Counted from the stretch's first letter, positions 50,111 through 58,615 are shown. The stretch: 64,000 nt of DNA from Cyanobium usitatum str. Tous (GCF_003011885.1 NZ_PXXO01000003.1:124001-188000); one strand, 5' to 3'. Notes: a model not told the origin generated them from the sequence alone. Numbers and translations are program-made.

Positions 50111-50446
50111 TCAGTCCACCAGTTGGTGCAGCTGGGCTGCGACCCCATCGCGATCGGGCGGGGCCAGGTGTCCCAGGGTATTCAGGATCAGGCGTTCATC
50201 CAGCGTGAACACCTTGAAGCGCACCAGGCAGGGCTGGGGCAGGCCAGCGTCCTGGTGGTGTTGGATCCTCCAATCGAGGGGCCACGCTGATTGCTTGGCT
50301 GACGTCACCATTGCCAGCAGCACGTGGCCTGAGGCGCGCTGGAAGTCGGGTGACGACAGCACCACCGCCGGGCGCCGCTTCTGGGTGGCGCGATCCGTGA
50401 AGGGGAACGGCACCAGAACCAGCGAATGACGTTCAAACGGCTTCAT
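50111..50446 (-). CDS. MazF/PemK-type mRNA interferase toxin
   Basis: This 111-residue protein shows LVPFPFTDRATQKRRPAVVL, the beta-barrel start of PemK/MazF endoribonucleases, and later ALVTSA-like LAMVTSAKQS and PCLVRFKVFTLDE. It should cut mRNA at short specific sequences. Its start overlaps the stop of the AbrB-type antitoxin gene (ATGA). Confidence 0.9.
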   Translation of the reverse strand: MKPFERHSLVLVPFPFTDRATQKRRPAVVLSSPDFQRASGHVLLAMVTSAKQSAWPLDWRIQHHQDAGLPQPCLVRFKVFTLDERLILNTLGHLAPPDRDGVAAQLHQLVD

Positions 50447-50679
50447 AGCCCTGCGAAGGCTTCCTCATCCGCTGGGCTGCTCCACTCCTGCAGGCTGGCA
50501 TCGAGGCTTCGTAGGTAGGCCAGGTCGAGCGGAGCAATTGCCCGCACGCGGACCGAGCCATCCTCCATCTCCCAGCTGAGTTGATCCCCCTGCCGCAGCC
50601 CCAAGGCTTCACGCACCGCCTTGGGTACGGTCACTTGCCCCTTGGCCGTAAGGGTTGCCACTTCCATGGCACTTGCCAT
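50443..50679 (-). CDS. AbrB/MazE-type antitoxin
   Basis: This 78-residue protein contains a SpoVT-AbrB swapped-hairpin domain: TLTAKGQVTVPKAVREALGL followed by GDQLSWEMEDGSV. The C-terminal 30 residues (SLDASLQEWSSPADEEAFAG) should bind the toxin. Met1 or Met5 could be the start. Together with the downstream toxin it forms an intact MazEF-type pair. Confidence 0.9.
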   Translation of the reverse strand: MASAMEVATLTAKGQVTVPKAVREALGLRQGDQLSWEMEDGSVRVRAIAPLDLAYLRSLDASLQEWSSPADEEAFAGL

Positions 50680-50811
50680 CGTTTTATCCAGATCTCACTC
50701 TAGCGCGGAGCTCTCCTTACGGTAAGGAAGCCTTTCGGCTCGCATGGCCCGCTGGGCATGGTTACTGGCATGCCAATAAGCTGGCTTTGTTGGCTACTGA
50801 GGTGGTCCGCC

Positions 50812-50985
50812 GTGAAAACCACCATCGATCTGACAGACACGCTGATGAGTCAGGCCGATGGCCTGCCGATGTTCCGCCGCGATCCCGCTGTGGCGCCGCA
50901 AATTCCCTCGCTGCAGGAGCTTTGGGAGCTCGAGCACACCACCCTGGCGGCGGAGGACCAGCAGCGTGCCTGCTTCCCTGGTTGA
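50812..50985 (+). pseudogene. Internally deleted VapB-type antitoxin
   Basis: Starting at a GTG, VKTTIDLTDTLMSQA is the RHH start of a VapB antitoxin; it is joined directly to DGLPMFRRDP, the C-terminal toxin-binding motif that normally lies 35-40 residues later. The 57-codon frame is open but lacks the second RHH helix. It overlaps the truncated PIN toxin start. The rest of the spacer (50680-51048) holds no gene. Confidence 0.7.
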
Positions 50986-51031
50986 CACCAACGTGTTGTT
51001 GGATCTGTGCCTGTTGCCGCCCGCCGCCTAG
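50966..51031 (+). pseudogene. Truncated PIN-domain (VapC) toxin
   Basis: A GTG opens VPASLVDTNVLLDLCLLPPA and a stop after 21 residues. LVDTNVLLDL is the unmistakable first strand of a PIN domain with its catalytic Asp; the remaining 110 or so residues are gone. It ends 17 bases before the permease gene start. Confidence 0.75.
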
Positions 51032-51048
51032 CTGCGTAAGGTCGCGCC

Positions 51049-51912
51049 ATGCTCCTATCGCTACGCCGCGCCCCCAGCCTCTCGGCCCGCATGGCCCGCT
51101 GGGGGTTGGTGATCGTGGTGGTCTACGCCTTGGTGGCCCTGCTCACGCCGCTGCTGGTGCATGCCGGCTGGCTGGCCGATCCCAACTCCGGCCTGCAAAA
51201 TCCGATCTACGCCCAGCCCTCGCTGAGCCACTGGTGCGGCACCGATCGTTTGGGCCGCGACGTGTGCGTGCGCACCCTGGCCGGCAGTGGCGTGGCCCTG
51301 CAGGTGGTGCTGCTGGCCCTGGTGATCGCCCTGCTGATCGGTGTGCCGCTTGGCATGGTGAGCGGCTACCTGGGCGGCTGGGTGGATCGGGTGCTGGTGC
51401 TGCTGATGGACACCCTCTACACCCTGCCGGTGCTGCTGCTCTCGGTGGTGCTGGCCTTCCTGCTGGGCCGAGGCCTGCCCAATGCCGCCGCCGCCCTTTG
51501 CGTCGTCTACATCCCCCAATACTTCCGGGTGGTGCGCAACCAAACCGCCCAGGTGAAGGCCGAGTTGTTTGTGGAGGCGGCTCAGTCGCTTGGCGCCGGC
51601 CCGATCTGGATCCTGCGCCGCTACCTGCTGCGCAACGTGATCACCTCGGTGCCGGTGCTGCTCACCCTCAACGCCGCCGATGCCGTGCTGGTGCTCGGTG
51701 GCCTCGGCTTTCTGGGCCTGGGCCTGCCCGAAACCATCCCCGAGTGGGGCGGCGACCTGCAGCAGGCCCTCACCGCCGTGCCCACCGGCATCTGGTGGAC
51801 CGCCCTCTACCCGGGCCTGGCCATGTTTGTGCTGGTGCTGGGGCTCTCGTTTTTAGGCGAGGGCCTCGAGACCTGGCTCAGTGGTGGCAACGCTCAGCGG
51901 ACTGGATCTTGA
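51049..51912 (+). CDS. Peptide/nickel-type ABC transporter permease (DppC family)
   Basis: This 287-residue inner-membrane permease has about six hydrophobic helices. WCGTDRLGRDVCVRTLAGS after the first helix is characteristic of DppC/OppC, and FVEAAQSLGAGPIWILRRYL is the EAA loop that docks on the ATPase. No DppB-type permease, ATPase or binding protein lies nearby, so the transporter's other parts must be elsewhere. From memory this gene follows lepA in related genomes; here nearly 9 kb of accessory genes intervene. Confidence 0.9.
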   Translation: MLLSLRRAPSLSARMARWGLVIVVVYALVALLTPLLVHAGWLADPNSGLQNPIYAQPSLSHWCGTDRLGRDVCVRTLAGSGVALQVVLLALVIALLIGVPLGMVSGYLGGWVDRVLVLLMDTLYTLPVLLLSVVLAFLLGRGLPNAAAALCVVYIPQYFRVVRNQTAQVKAELFVEAAQSLGAGPIWILRRYLLRNVITSVPVLLTLNAADAVLVLGGLGFLGLGLPETIPEWGGDLQQALTAVPTGIWWTALYPGLAMFVLVLGLSFLGEGLETWLSGGNAQRTGS

Positions 51913-51950
51913 AGTCCAGATCCTGAAGTCCAGATCCTGAAGCCCAGAGC
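51909..51950. repeat. 14-base tandem repeats at the permease 3' end
   Basis: Units TTGAAGTCCAGATC, CTGAAGTCCAGATC and CTGAAGCCCAGAGC are consecutive, starting in the permease stop codon region. GGATCT/AGATCC at 51904-51923 could form a small hairpin. Confidence 0.8.
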
Positions 51951-51965
51951 AGAAGCTTGGCTCCT

Positions 51966-53105
51966 TCAGGGGCGCAGTTGCCTCAACCAGGCTTCCAGCG
52001 GTTCACAGCGAATGCCATCGATCAGCAGCGGTTCTGGGCAAAAGGAGAGCAGCAAGCGCTCTGCTTCCGGGTAGTCCTCGCCGAAGGCCCGCAGCGCCTT
52101 GAGGTCGCTCCGATCGATGCGACTGCTGTGTTTCACCTCGATGGCCATAAATAGGCCTGGGCCATACACAACGAAATCCACCTCCAGTCCAGATCGGGTG
52201 CGCCAGAAGCTGAGTTGGGCCCCTCCTGCTCGCAGCTGGCAGAGCGCCCGCAGGTGCTGTGCCACCAGTGATTCCAGAGCGATGCCGCCAATCTCTTCCG
52301 GTGCATCAAGCGGGCCGCGGGGCCTGAGGGAGCGAAAAACTCCGGCATCGAAGCAGAAAAACTTCTGGTGCTGCACCAGCTGCCGCTGGGCCCGCCGTTG
52401 AAACACCGGCAGCCGAAAGCTGATCAACAGATCCTCAAGAATCCCCAGATAGCTTTCAGCCCTTTTGCGGGGTATTTCGGCTTCCCGGGCCAGGTTTGCC
52501 AGGTTTAGTAATGAGCCCTGCGAAAAGCTGATCACTTCTAAAAACCTTGCGAAATCGCCGATCTGACGCACCAGGGCTTCTGCCTGCACCTCTTCCTGCA
52601 GATACAGCGAGGCATAGGCCGCCAGGGTGGCCTGGGGGTCCACTGCCTGCCATACGAGGGGCACTAGTCCGTTGGTCTGGGCCCGCATCAGATCAAAACA
52701 GTCGCCGAGCTCAGCAGCCATGAAGGGCCCCATGTGCACTGCCACCAGCCGCCCGCCGAGCAGGTTGGCAGCCCCGTGGCGCAGCTTGCGAGCACTTGAA
52801 CCAGTGAGCACAAAACGCAGATCACGCCGCTGCTCCACCAGGGCATGCACCACATCGAGCAATTGGGGGGCTTTCTGGATTTCGTCGATCACCACCGTGT
52901 GCGCTGTCTTGCCAGCGGCAGCGATTAATTCGGCCAGCCGCTCCGGCCGGGCCTGGTAGGCCCTCAGCACATCCGGTGCCAGCAGATCCAGCCGCAGGGC
53001 TTCGGGAAACACCTGTGCCAGCCAGGTCGACTTGCCGGTGCCGCGTGGGCCAAAAAGGAAGAAGCTGCCAGGAGGTGGCTGCAAAAATCGCCGCACTGCC
53101 GCCAT
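51966..53105 (-). CDS. AAA+ ATPase with DUF4143 domain
   Basis: This 379-residue protein has Walker A GPRGTGKS at 19-26, Walker B VVIDEIQ at 71-77 and FVLTGSSARKL as sensor. The C-terminal DUF4143 region shows SFWRTRSGLEVDFVVYG then FMAIEVKHS, a PD-(D/E)XK nuclease-like site (Glu-Asp, Glu-x-Lys) that looks more intact than in the paralogue at 31871-33121. ATG 53105 is chosen over an upstream TTG. Function is unknown; these genes move horizontally. Confidence 0.9.
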   Translation of the reverse strand: MAAVRRFLQPPPGSFFLFGPRGTGKSTWLAQVFPEALRLDLLAPDVLRAYQARPERLAELIAAAGKTAHTVVIDEIQKAPQLLDVVHALVEQRRDLRFVLTGSSARKLRHGAANLLGGRLVAVHMGPFMAAELGDCFDLMRAQTNGLVPLVWQAVDPQATLAAYASLYLQEEVQAEALVRQIGDFARFLEVISFSQGSLLNLANLAREAEIPRKRAESYLGILEDLLISFRLPVFQRRAQRQLVQHQKFFCFDAGVFRSLRPRGPLDAPEEIGGIALESLVAQHLRALCQLRAGGAQLSFWRTRSGLEVDFVVYGPGLFMAIEVKHSSRIDRSDLKALRAFGEDYPEAERLLLSFCPEPLLIDGIRCEPLEAWLRQLRP

Positions 53106-53129
53106 ATACGCAGCCAAAATGGAGTTTTA

Positions 53130-53591
53130 CTAGCCATTTTGCACGGGAATTAGGCGTTTGCCCGCTTGTTCCCCATCGCCATAGCTGGCGTAGAGCTTCT
53201 CTTCCACAATCGCTGAATCGTGGAGCTCGTTGATGGCGCGTTTCACCGCGGCCCGTTCGTCATTGGTGAAATAAACGGCCCGCGCCAGGGCGACGAAAGT
53301 GTCGCCGAATTCCTGTTTGGCCTCAAGGGCGCGGATGTCATCTTCTATGGCCCAGAGCTTGGCGTTGATCTCGCGCAGGGCGTCAAAGAGGTCGTCTGCC
53401 ACCGCCAGGCCCGCTGCCTCCAGGCAAGCCATCAGCAGTTGCTGCTCCCGCTCCACGTTCGCCAGCCGCTCGCCGCTGAGCCGCGCGGCCTTGAGCTCCA
53501 GGATCGTGATCTTGTCGACCACCTCCCCGATCGAAGCCGGAATCTGCAAGCTGGCAGGGCTAGGGGACACGGCCTGCGAAGAGAGGCCCAC
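53130..53591 (-). CDS. DUF6165 family protein
   Basis: This 153-residue helical protein shows IPASIGEVVDKITILELKAA, then LREINAKLWAIEDDIRALEA and FVALARAVYFTNDERAAVKR, which are the conserved blocks I recall for DUF6165. Members are often near sugar or surface-polysaccharide genes; no biochemical function is known. No such genes lie here. It starts 25 bases... upstream of the ATPase gene on the same strand and may share its transcript. Confidence 0.8.
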   Translation of the reverse strand: MGLSSQAVSPSPASLQIPASIGEVVDKITILELKAARLSGERLANVEREQQLLMACLEAAGLAVADDLFDALREINAKLWAIEDDIRALEAKQEFGDTFVALARAVYFTNDERAAVKRAINELHDSAIVEEKLYASYGDGEQAGKRLIPVQNG

Positions 53592-53623
53592 AATGGAAGC
53601 ACCCCGTCACCCTGTGGATAGCC

Positions 53624-53836
53624 ATGCCCTGGTGGTTGGATCTGCTTCTGCTCTCTGCTGCTGCGGCGCTTTGGTGCAGCGGCAACGCCAATGACGACGA
53701 CGTTTGGAGCCTGTTCCAAAAGTTTCTCGCCGCCGTTGCTCTGGCGGTGGTGCTGCTCGGCGGCCGCCAGATTTTCCTGGAGCTGCTTGCCCTCGGCCTG
53801 GCCCTGTGGCTGCCCAGTGCCCGCAGATATCAGTAG
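53624..53836 (+). CDS. Small membrane protein
   Basis: This 70-residue protein has two hydrophobic segments (LDLLLLSAAAALWCSG at 5-20 and FLAAVALAVVLLGG, then FLELLALGLALWLP) joined by a polar NANDDDVW loop. There is no recognised family. Divergent orientation with a 32-base spacer and clean membrane topology support it as real. It is convergent with trmH. Confidence 0.55.
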   Translation: MPWWLDLLLLSAAAALWCSGNANDDDVWSLFQKFLAAVALAVVLLGGRQIFLELLALGLALWLPSARRYQ

Positions 53837-53843
53837 CCGAGCA

Positions 53844-54539
53844 TCAGTAGCGCAGCTTGATCGTGCGGGGCATGGTTTCGCTGATGGCCCCCTCGCTATC
53901 AAGGGCTGGGTAGGGGCGGCCTTCGCGCTGGCACCAGGCCGCCACCTCCGGATAGGCCCACTCAAACAGCAGGCTCTCGTAGCGCCCCGCCGGCACCCCT
54001 TCGCCGTGGCTGGGCAGCACCCCGGCCACCTGCCGCTGACGCAGCGCCTCAAACAGCAGCGTGGCGCAGGCCACGCTCACATTCAGTGACTGCACCATGC
54101 CGTGCATCGGGATCACGATCGGCTGATCTACCAATGCCGCCGCTTCAGCGCTTAACCCCCACTTCTCGGCCCCCAGCACCAGGGCGCTTGGGCCGGTGAA
54201 GTCGCACTGGCGGTAGTCCACCGCTTCCACCGACAGGTGGGTGCCATAGAGCCGAAAGCCCTGGTCTTTGAGTTGGCGCAGCAGGGCCACGCTGGCACCG
54301 TCGCTATGGCGATGCAGCGGCACCCACTTTTCGCTGCCCTTAGAGGTGCAATTGAAGGTGGGCGTGCGGCCCGCCAGGCTCACCACATGGGCCTCCAGCA
54401 CCCCTACTGCATCGCAGCTGCGCAGGATCGCCGAGAGGTTGTGGGGCTTGTCCACGTGCTCAAGCACCACGGTGAGATCACCCATGCGGCGATTGAGCAC
54501 GGCCTTGAGCCGCTCAAAGCGGCGGGGCAGCAGGGGCAT
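53844..54539 (-). CDS. trmH: tRNA (guanosine-18-2'-O)-methyltransferase
   Basis: This 231-residue SPOUT methyltransferase shows VLEHVDKPHNLSAILRSCDA (motif 1 with the Asn and catalytic Arg), ALVLGAEKWGLSAEAAALVD (motif 2) and IPMHGMVQSLNVSVACATLL (motif 3, SAM knot). It methylates the ribose of G18 in the D-loop of tRNAs. The length and order match TrmH. It is convergent with a small membrane protein gene. Confidence 0.95.
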   Translation of the reverse strand: MPLLPRRFERLKAVLNRRMGDLTVVLEHVDKPHNLSAILRSCDAVGVLEAHVVSLAGRTPTFNCTSKGSEKWVPLHRHSDGASVALLRQLKDQGFRLYGTHLSVEAVDYRQCDFTGPSALVLGAEKWGLSAEAAALVDQPIVIPMHGMVQSLNVSVACATLLFEALRQRQVAGVLPSHGEGVPAGRYESLLFEWAYPEVAAWCQREGRPYPALDSEGAISETMPRTIKLRY

Positions 54540-54718
54540 GGCGTCGGGCTTAGTTGAGGTGCGGAATCACGGGCATCTCCCGAATGCCCAGTCTCCCCAA
54601 CGACAAGTCTCCCTAATGACAAATAGGCCTTCGGCAGTCACTTTTTTGTTTTTAGGCTGGGTTCAACACTCGGTCGCCCAAGCTCAAGCCAGCTTTGCTT
54701 CCTCCCGCCCGGCGCTCG

Positions 54719-55063
54719 ATGCAAGCTCCAGCCCCCACGTTTGATCAGCGGGTTTACGCCGTTGTGGCCCAGATCCCTTGCGGACAGCTGGCCACCTACG
54801 GCCAGATCGCTGAGCTGGTTGGGGTGTGGGGCGCCGCCCGCCAGGTGGGCTGGGCCCTGCGGCGGCTGCCGTTGCCGTCGCCCATTCCCTGGCAGCGGGT
54901 GGTGAATGCCCGCGGCCAGATCAGCTTCAACCCCAGCCGTGAAGGCAGCGACTGGATCCAGCGTGAGCTGCTGCTCGCTGAAGGCATCCTCGTAGATGCA
55001 GCCGGCCAGCTTCCCCTGGCCCAGCACCGTTGGCGGGCCGGGGGTGATGAGTTTGCGAATTAG
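54719..55063 (+). CDS. Alkyltransferase-like protein (MGMT family, no active Cys)
   Basis: This 114-residue protein matches the DNA-binding domain of O6-alkylguanine alkyltransferases: FDQRVYAVVAQIPCGQLATY, then VGWALRRLPLPSPIPWQRVV. The usual active-site PCHRV is PWQRV, so the methyl-accepting Cys is replaced by Trp. This is the hallmark of alkyltransferase-like (ATL) proteins, which bind alkylated bases and hand them to nucleotide excision repair. The start at 54719 (MQAPAPTFDQ) gives the normal ATL length. Confidence 0.9.
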   Translation: MQAPAPTFDQRVYAVVAQIPCGQLATYGQIAELVGVWGAARQVGWALRRLPLPSPIPWQRVVNARGQISFNPSREGSDWIQRELLLAEGILVDAAGQLPLAQHRWRAGGDEFAN

Positions 55064-55129
55064 TTCTCCTTAGCTAACTAGCAAAAAACATCCACCTCCC
55101 CCCAGCCCGTCACACCCTGCGCGCTAGTT

Positions 55130-56503
55130 GTGGAGCCTTGCCCTCCGCTTTCCCCCTCCCTGGCACTCGCCCCCCCAGCCGAAACTCCCGCGATTGGCCT
55201 GGCGCCGCGCCAGCTTGCCTGGCAGGTGTTGCTGGCGGTGGGCGCTGGCGCCTACGCCGATGTGGCGCTCGAGCGGGAGCTGCAGCGCCATCCCCTTGAG
55301 GGCGCCGACCGGGCCCTAGCCACCGAACTGGCCTACGGCGCCATCCGCCAGCGACGCCTGCTAGATGCCTGGCTCGATGCCCTCGGCAAGGTGCCCGCCG
55401 CCCGCCAGCCGCCCAAGTTGCGCTGGCTGCTGCACCTGGGGCTCTACCAGCTGCTGTTCAGCAGCCGGGTGCCGGCCTCCGCGGCGGTGAGCACCACCGT
55501 GGAGCTGGCAAAACGGGGCAAACTCGGCCGGCTGGCGCCGGTGGCCAATGGCCTACTAAGGGCATGCGGGCGCCGGCGCGCGGAGGCCGGGCCTGAGCCC
55601 TGGGATGGTCTGGGCCCCCTGCCCAGCGACCCCGCCGCCAGCTACGGCCTGCGCCATTCCCTGCCCGCCTGGCTCGCTGAGCTGGCGTTGCAGTGGCCTG
55701 ATCCCGAGGCCTTCGGTCTGGCCTGCAACCAACCCCCCGCCCTCGACCTGCGCCTCAACCTGCTGCGAACCACGCCTGCTGGTGCTTTGGAGGCCTTCAC
55801 TGCCGCCGGGATCGAGGCGGCCCCCCTGCCGGATCTGCCCGGGGGCCTCACGCTGCTGGGCCGCAGCGGTGAGTTGCGCGCCCTGCCCGGCTACGCCGAC
55901 GGGCACTGGTGCGTTCAAGACCGCGCCGCCCAGGCGGTGGGTCTGCTGCTCGATCCCCAGCCCGGCGAGCGGATCCTCGATGCCTGCGCCGCCCCCGGTG
56001 GCAAGAGCACCCATCTCGCTGAGCTGATGGGCAACGAGGGTGAGGTGTGGGCCGTGGATCGCTCCGAGGGGCGCCTGCGCCGGGTGGGCGTCAATGCCGC
56101 CCGCCTTGGCCTGCAGTGCATCCACACCCTGGCCGCCGATGCCACCGCCCTGGCGGCTGAGAAGCCTGAGTGGCTCGGCTGGTTTGATCGCATCCTGCTG
56201 GATGCCCCCTGTTCGGGCCTCGGCACCCTGGCCCGCCACGCCGATGCCCGCTGGCGGATCAGCCCTGAATCGATCACCGAGTTGGTGCCCCTGCAGCGGG
56301 CCCTGCTGGAATCCCTGCTGCCCCTGCTCAAGCCGGGCGGTCAGCTCGTGTATGCCACCTGCACCGTGCATCCGGCTGAAAATGGCCAGCTGCTCGCTGG
56401 CTTCCTTGCCGACCACCCCGGCTGGCAGCTGCAGCAGAGCTGGCAGCGCTGGCCAGCCGCCAGTGGTGGCGACGGCTTTTTTGCCGCCCGGTTGCAGTCC
56501 TAA
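55130..56503 (+). CDS. rsmB: 16S rRNA (cytosine967-C5)-methyltransferase
   Basis: This 457-residue protein has an N-terminal NusB-like RNA-binding domain (APRQLAWQVLLAVGAGAYAD, then LLHLGLYQLLFSSRVPASAA) and a C-terminal SAM methyltransferase domain with DACAAPGGKSTHLAEL, LDAPCSGLGTLARHADARW (first catalytic Cys) and VYATCTVHPAENGQL (second catalytic Cys). It modifies C967 of 16S rRNA. It is convergent with the penicillin-binding protein gene, and the stops overlap by 4 bases. Confidence 0.96.
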   Translation: MEPCPPLSPSLALAPPAETPAIGLAPRQLAWQVLLAVGAGAYADVALERELQRHPLEGADRALATELAYGAIRQRRLLDAWLDALGKVPAARQPPKLRWLLHLGLYQLLFSSRVPASAAVSTTVELAKRGKLGRLAPVANGLLRACGRRRAEAGPEPWDGLGPLPSDPAASYGLRHSLPAWLAELALQWPDPEAFGLACNQPPALDLRLNLLRTTPAGALEAFTAAGIEAAPLPDLPGGLTLLGRSGELRALPGYADGHWCVQDRAAQAVGLLLDPQPGERILDACAAPGGKSTHLAELMGNEGEVWAVDRSEGRLRRVGVNAARLGLQCIHTLAADATALAAEKPEWLGWFDRILLDAPCSGLGTLARHADARWRISPESITELVPLQRALLESLLPLLKPGGQLVYATCTVHPAENGQLLAGFLADHPGWQLQQSWQRWPAASGGDGFFAARLQS

Positions 56504-58614
56504 GGGGGTGGTGGTGGCGCCACCACAGGGGGTGGCGGGGCTTCCAGCGGTGGTGGTGGGGCGGGCGCCGGGCTAGGTGCAGCAGGGGGGCTTGGTGTTT
56601 GCGGCTGGGGCGCGGCAGGGCTGGCCGGTGCGTCTGGTGTGTAGGGCTGCTCGTTGAGACTGGGGGTGGGATCAAGCTCCAACGGCTGGGGTGCCGGCTC
56701 GCGCCAGCTTTCGGTGCTGGCTGCCGGTTCACGGCGGCGCTCAGCTTGCTTCTTATCGCGCCGGTAGGTGTCCTCTAGCTGCGGCTTGGGCGGAAACTGG
56801 CGCACTGGCAGGTCCTTGCTGATCGGTGCCATAAAGGCCCGCCAGGCGTAGGTGGCCACCACGCTGGTGTCCCTGGTGGTGCGGCTGTCGTCGTAGCCCA
56901 GCCACACCCCAGTGGTGAGCTGGGGAATCGAGCCGATAAACCACAGGTCGCGGCCCCCCTCTGAGGTGCCCGTTTTGCCGGCCACCGGCCGGTCTGGCAG
57001 GGCCGCGCCGCCGCCCGTGCCCGACCGCACCGCCTGCTCCAGCATCCACAGCATCAGGGCAGCAATGTCGCTACTGACGGCCCGGCGCCCTTGATCGCCA
57101 TCTACCCGGCGGCTCCAAAGCAGCTCGCCATCGGGGCCGAGGATCTCCACAAACGGTGTTGGTTTCACGTAGATACCACCGTTATTGATGGCGGCGTAGG
57201 CGGCGGTCATGTCCACCACGGTTTGCTCGGTAGCGCCGAGGGCTAGGGGGTAGAAGCGCCCCAGCTCTCGGGTGATGCCGAGGTTCTTGGCCGTTTCAAT
57301 CACCTTGTCGAAGCCCAGCTCCTGAAGCAGTCCCACCGCCACCGTGTTGAGCGAGTTCTGCAGCGCCATCACCATCGACACCGAACCGAAGTAGCGGTTG
57401 CCGAAATTCTTGGGGCAGTAGCCGGCGAAGCAGCGGGCCGAATCGCGGAACACCCGCTCCGGCAGCATCCCCTGCCGCAGGGCCGTGAGATAAACAAACA
57501 ACTTGAAGGTGGAGCCGGGCGAGCGCAGGGCCTGGGCTGCCCGATTGAACTGGCTGTCCTTGAAGTCGGTGCCACCCACCATCGCCCGCACCAGGCCGGT
57601 GCCGGGCTCCATCGCCACCAGAGCGCCCTGCATGCTGCCGGTGGCATAGGTGTTCACCGCCGACTGCGCCTTCTCCTGCCAGGCCAAATTGACGCTGCTG
57701 CGCACTGTCAAACCACCCACCTCGAGCTGCTCGGGGCTGAGCACTTTGGGCAGTTCCTGCTGCACCCAGCCGCTGAAGTAGGGGGCTCGGCTGTCCCAGT
57801 ATTTGGGTTCAGCTGGTTTGAGTTGCAGCGGTGCCGCTTCAGCCTGCTGTTGCTCACTGACGCTGATGAAGCCCGCCTCCACCATGCGGCGCAGCACCAC
57901 GGCCCGCCGCTCCAGGGCCAGGTCGGGATTCACAAGAGGCGAATAAACCGAGGGAGCTGGTGGCAGCCCTGCGATCAGGGCGGCTTCCGGGAGGGTTAGC
58001 TGGTCGGGGGTTTTTGTGAAATACACCCAGGCCGCGTCGGCAACGCCGTAGGCGCTCGAGCCGAGATAAACAACGTTGAGGTATTCGGTGAGGATCTGCG
58101 GTTTGCTGAGCTGGCGCTCGAGCTTGCCGGCCAGGGCGGCCTCCTTGAGCTTGCGAATCAGGGTGCGATCCTGGCTCAGAAATACGGTGCGGGCCAGCTG
58201 CTGGGTGATCGTGCTGGCCCCCTCCTCCACCGAGCCCTTGCGCAGGTTGCGCACCATGGCCCGGCCGATACCCACCGGGTCAATGCCGTCGTGCTGATAG
58301 AAGCGCCGGTCTTCCGCGGCAATAAAAGCCTGCTGCACCAACGCCGGCATCGTTTCGGGCGTCAGCTTTTCGCGAGTAACTGGCCCGATCTTGTGCACCA
58401 CCTGGCCATCGGCCGAGAGGATGGTGAGGGTGCCTGGGCGGTTGAAGTGGTTGATGCCGCGGGCGTCGGGCAGCAGGCTGTCAAAGCCCGCCACTAGCGC
58501 CGCCTGGCCGCAGGCAACGCCACCGCCAATCAGGGCTGCAAGCAGCCCTACTCCCACCAGGTTGGTGCGGCGGGGCTGGGGAGCTCTGCCGGTGGCGGGG
58601 GGCTGGCGGTTCAC
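56500..58614 (-). CDS. Class A penicillin-binding protein
   Basis: This 704-residue bifunctional peptidoglycan synthase has a short cytoplasmic tail and membrane anchor (about 18-40). The glycosyltransferase (GT51) domain has FIAAEDRRFYQHDGIDPVGI (catalytic Glu) and EGASTITQQLARTVFLSQ. The transpeptidase domain has SPGSTFKLFVY (active Ser, Lys), NSLNTVAV (SxN) and GKTGTSEGG (KTG). The last 120 residues are Pro-rich, with long PPPP-type stretches, possibly spanning the wall. It lies 1 base from chlG's end on the same strand, though unrelated in function. Confidence 0.95.
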   Translation of the reverse strand: MNRQPPATGRAPQPRRTNLVGVGLLAALIGGGVACGQAALVAGFDSLLPDARGINHFNRPGTLTILSADGQVVHKIGPVTREKLTPETMPALVQQAFIAAEDRRFYQHDGIDPVGIGRAMVRNLRKGSVEEGASTITQQLARTVFLSQDRTLIRKLKEAALAGKLERQLSKPQILTEYLNVVYLGSSAYGVADAAWVYFTKTPDQLTLPEAALIAGLPPAPSVYSPLVNPDLALERRAVVLRRMVEAGFISVSEQQQAEAAPLQLKPAEPKYWDSRAPYFSGWVQQELPKVLSPEQLEVGGLTVRSSVNLAWQEKAQSAVNTYATGSMQGALVAMEPGTGLVRAMVGGTDFKDSQFNRAAQALRSPGSTFKLFVYLTALRQGMLPERVFRDSARCFAGYCPKNFGNRYFGSVSMVMALQNSLNTVAVGLLQELGFDKVIETAKNLGITRELGRFYPLALGATEQTVVDMTAAYAAINNGGIYVKPTPFVEILGPDGELLWSRRVDGDQGRRAVSSDIAALMLWMLEQAVRSGTGGGAALPDRPVAGKTGTSEGGRDLWFIGSIPQLTTGVWLGYDDSRTTRDTSVVATYAWRAFMAPISKDLPVRQFPPKPQLEDTYRRDKKQAERRREPAASTESWREPAPQPLELDPTPSLNEQPYTPDAPASPAAPQPQTPSPPAAPSPAPAPPPPLEAPPPPVVAPPPPP

Positions 58615-58615
58615 C

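Noticed and set aside
55556-56416. Minus-strand open frame of 286 codons opposite rsmB
   Set aside because: Antisense shadow of a clear methyltransferase gene, rich in Gly and Gln as expected from reversed GC-rich codons.
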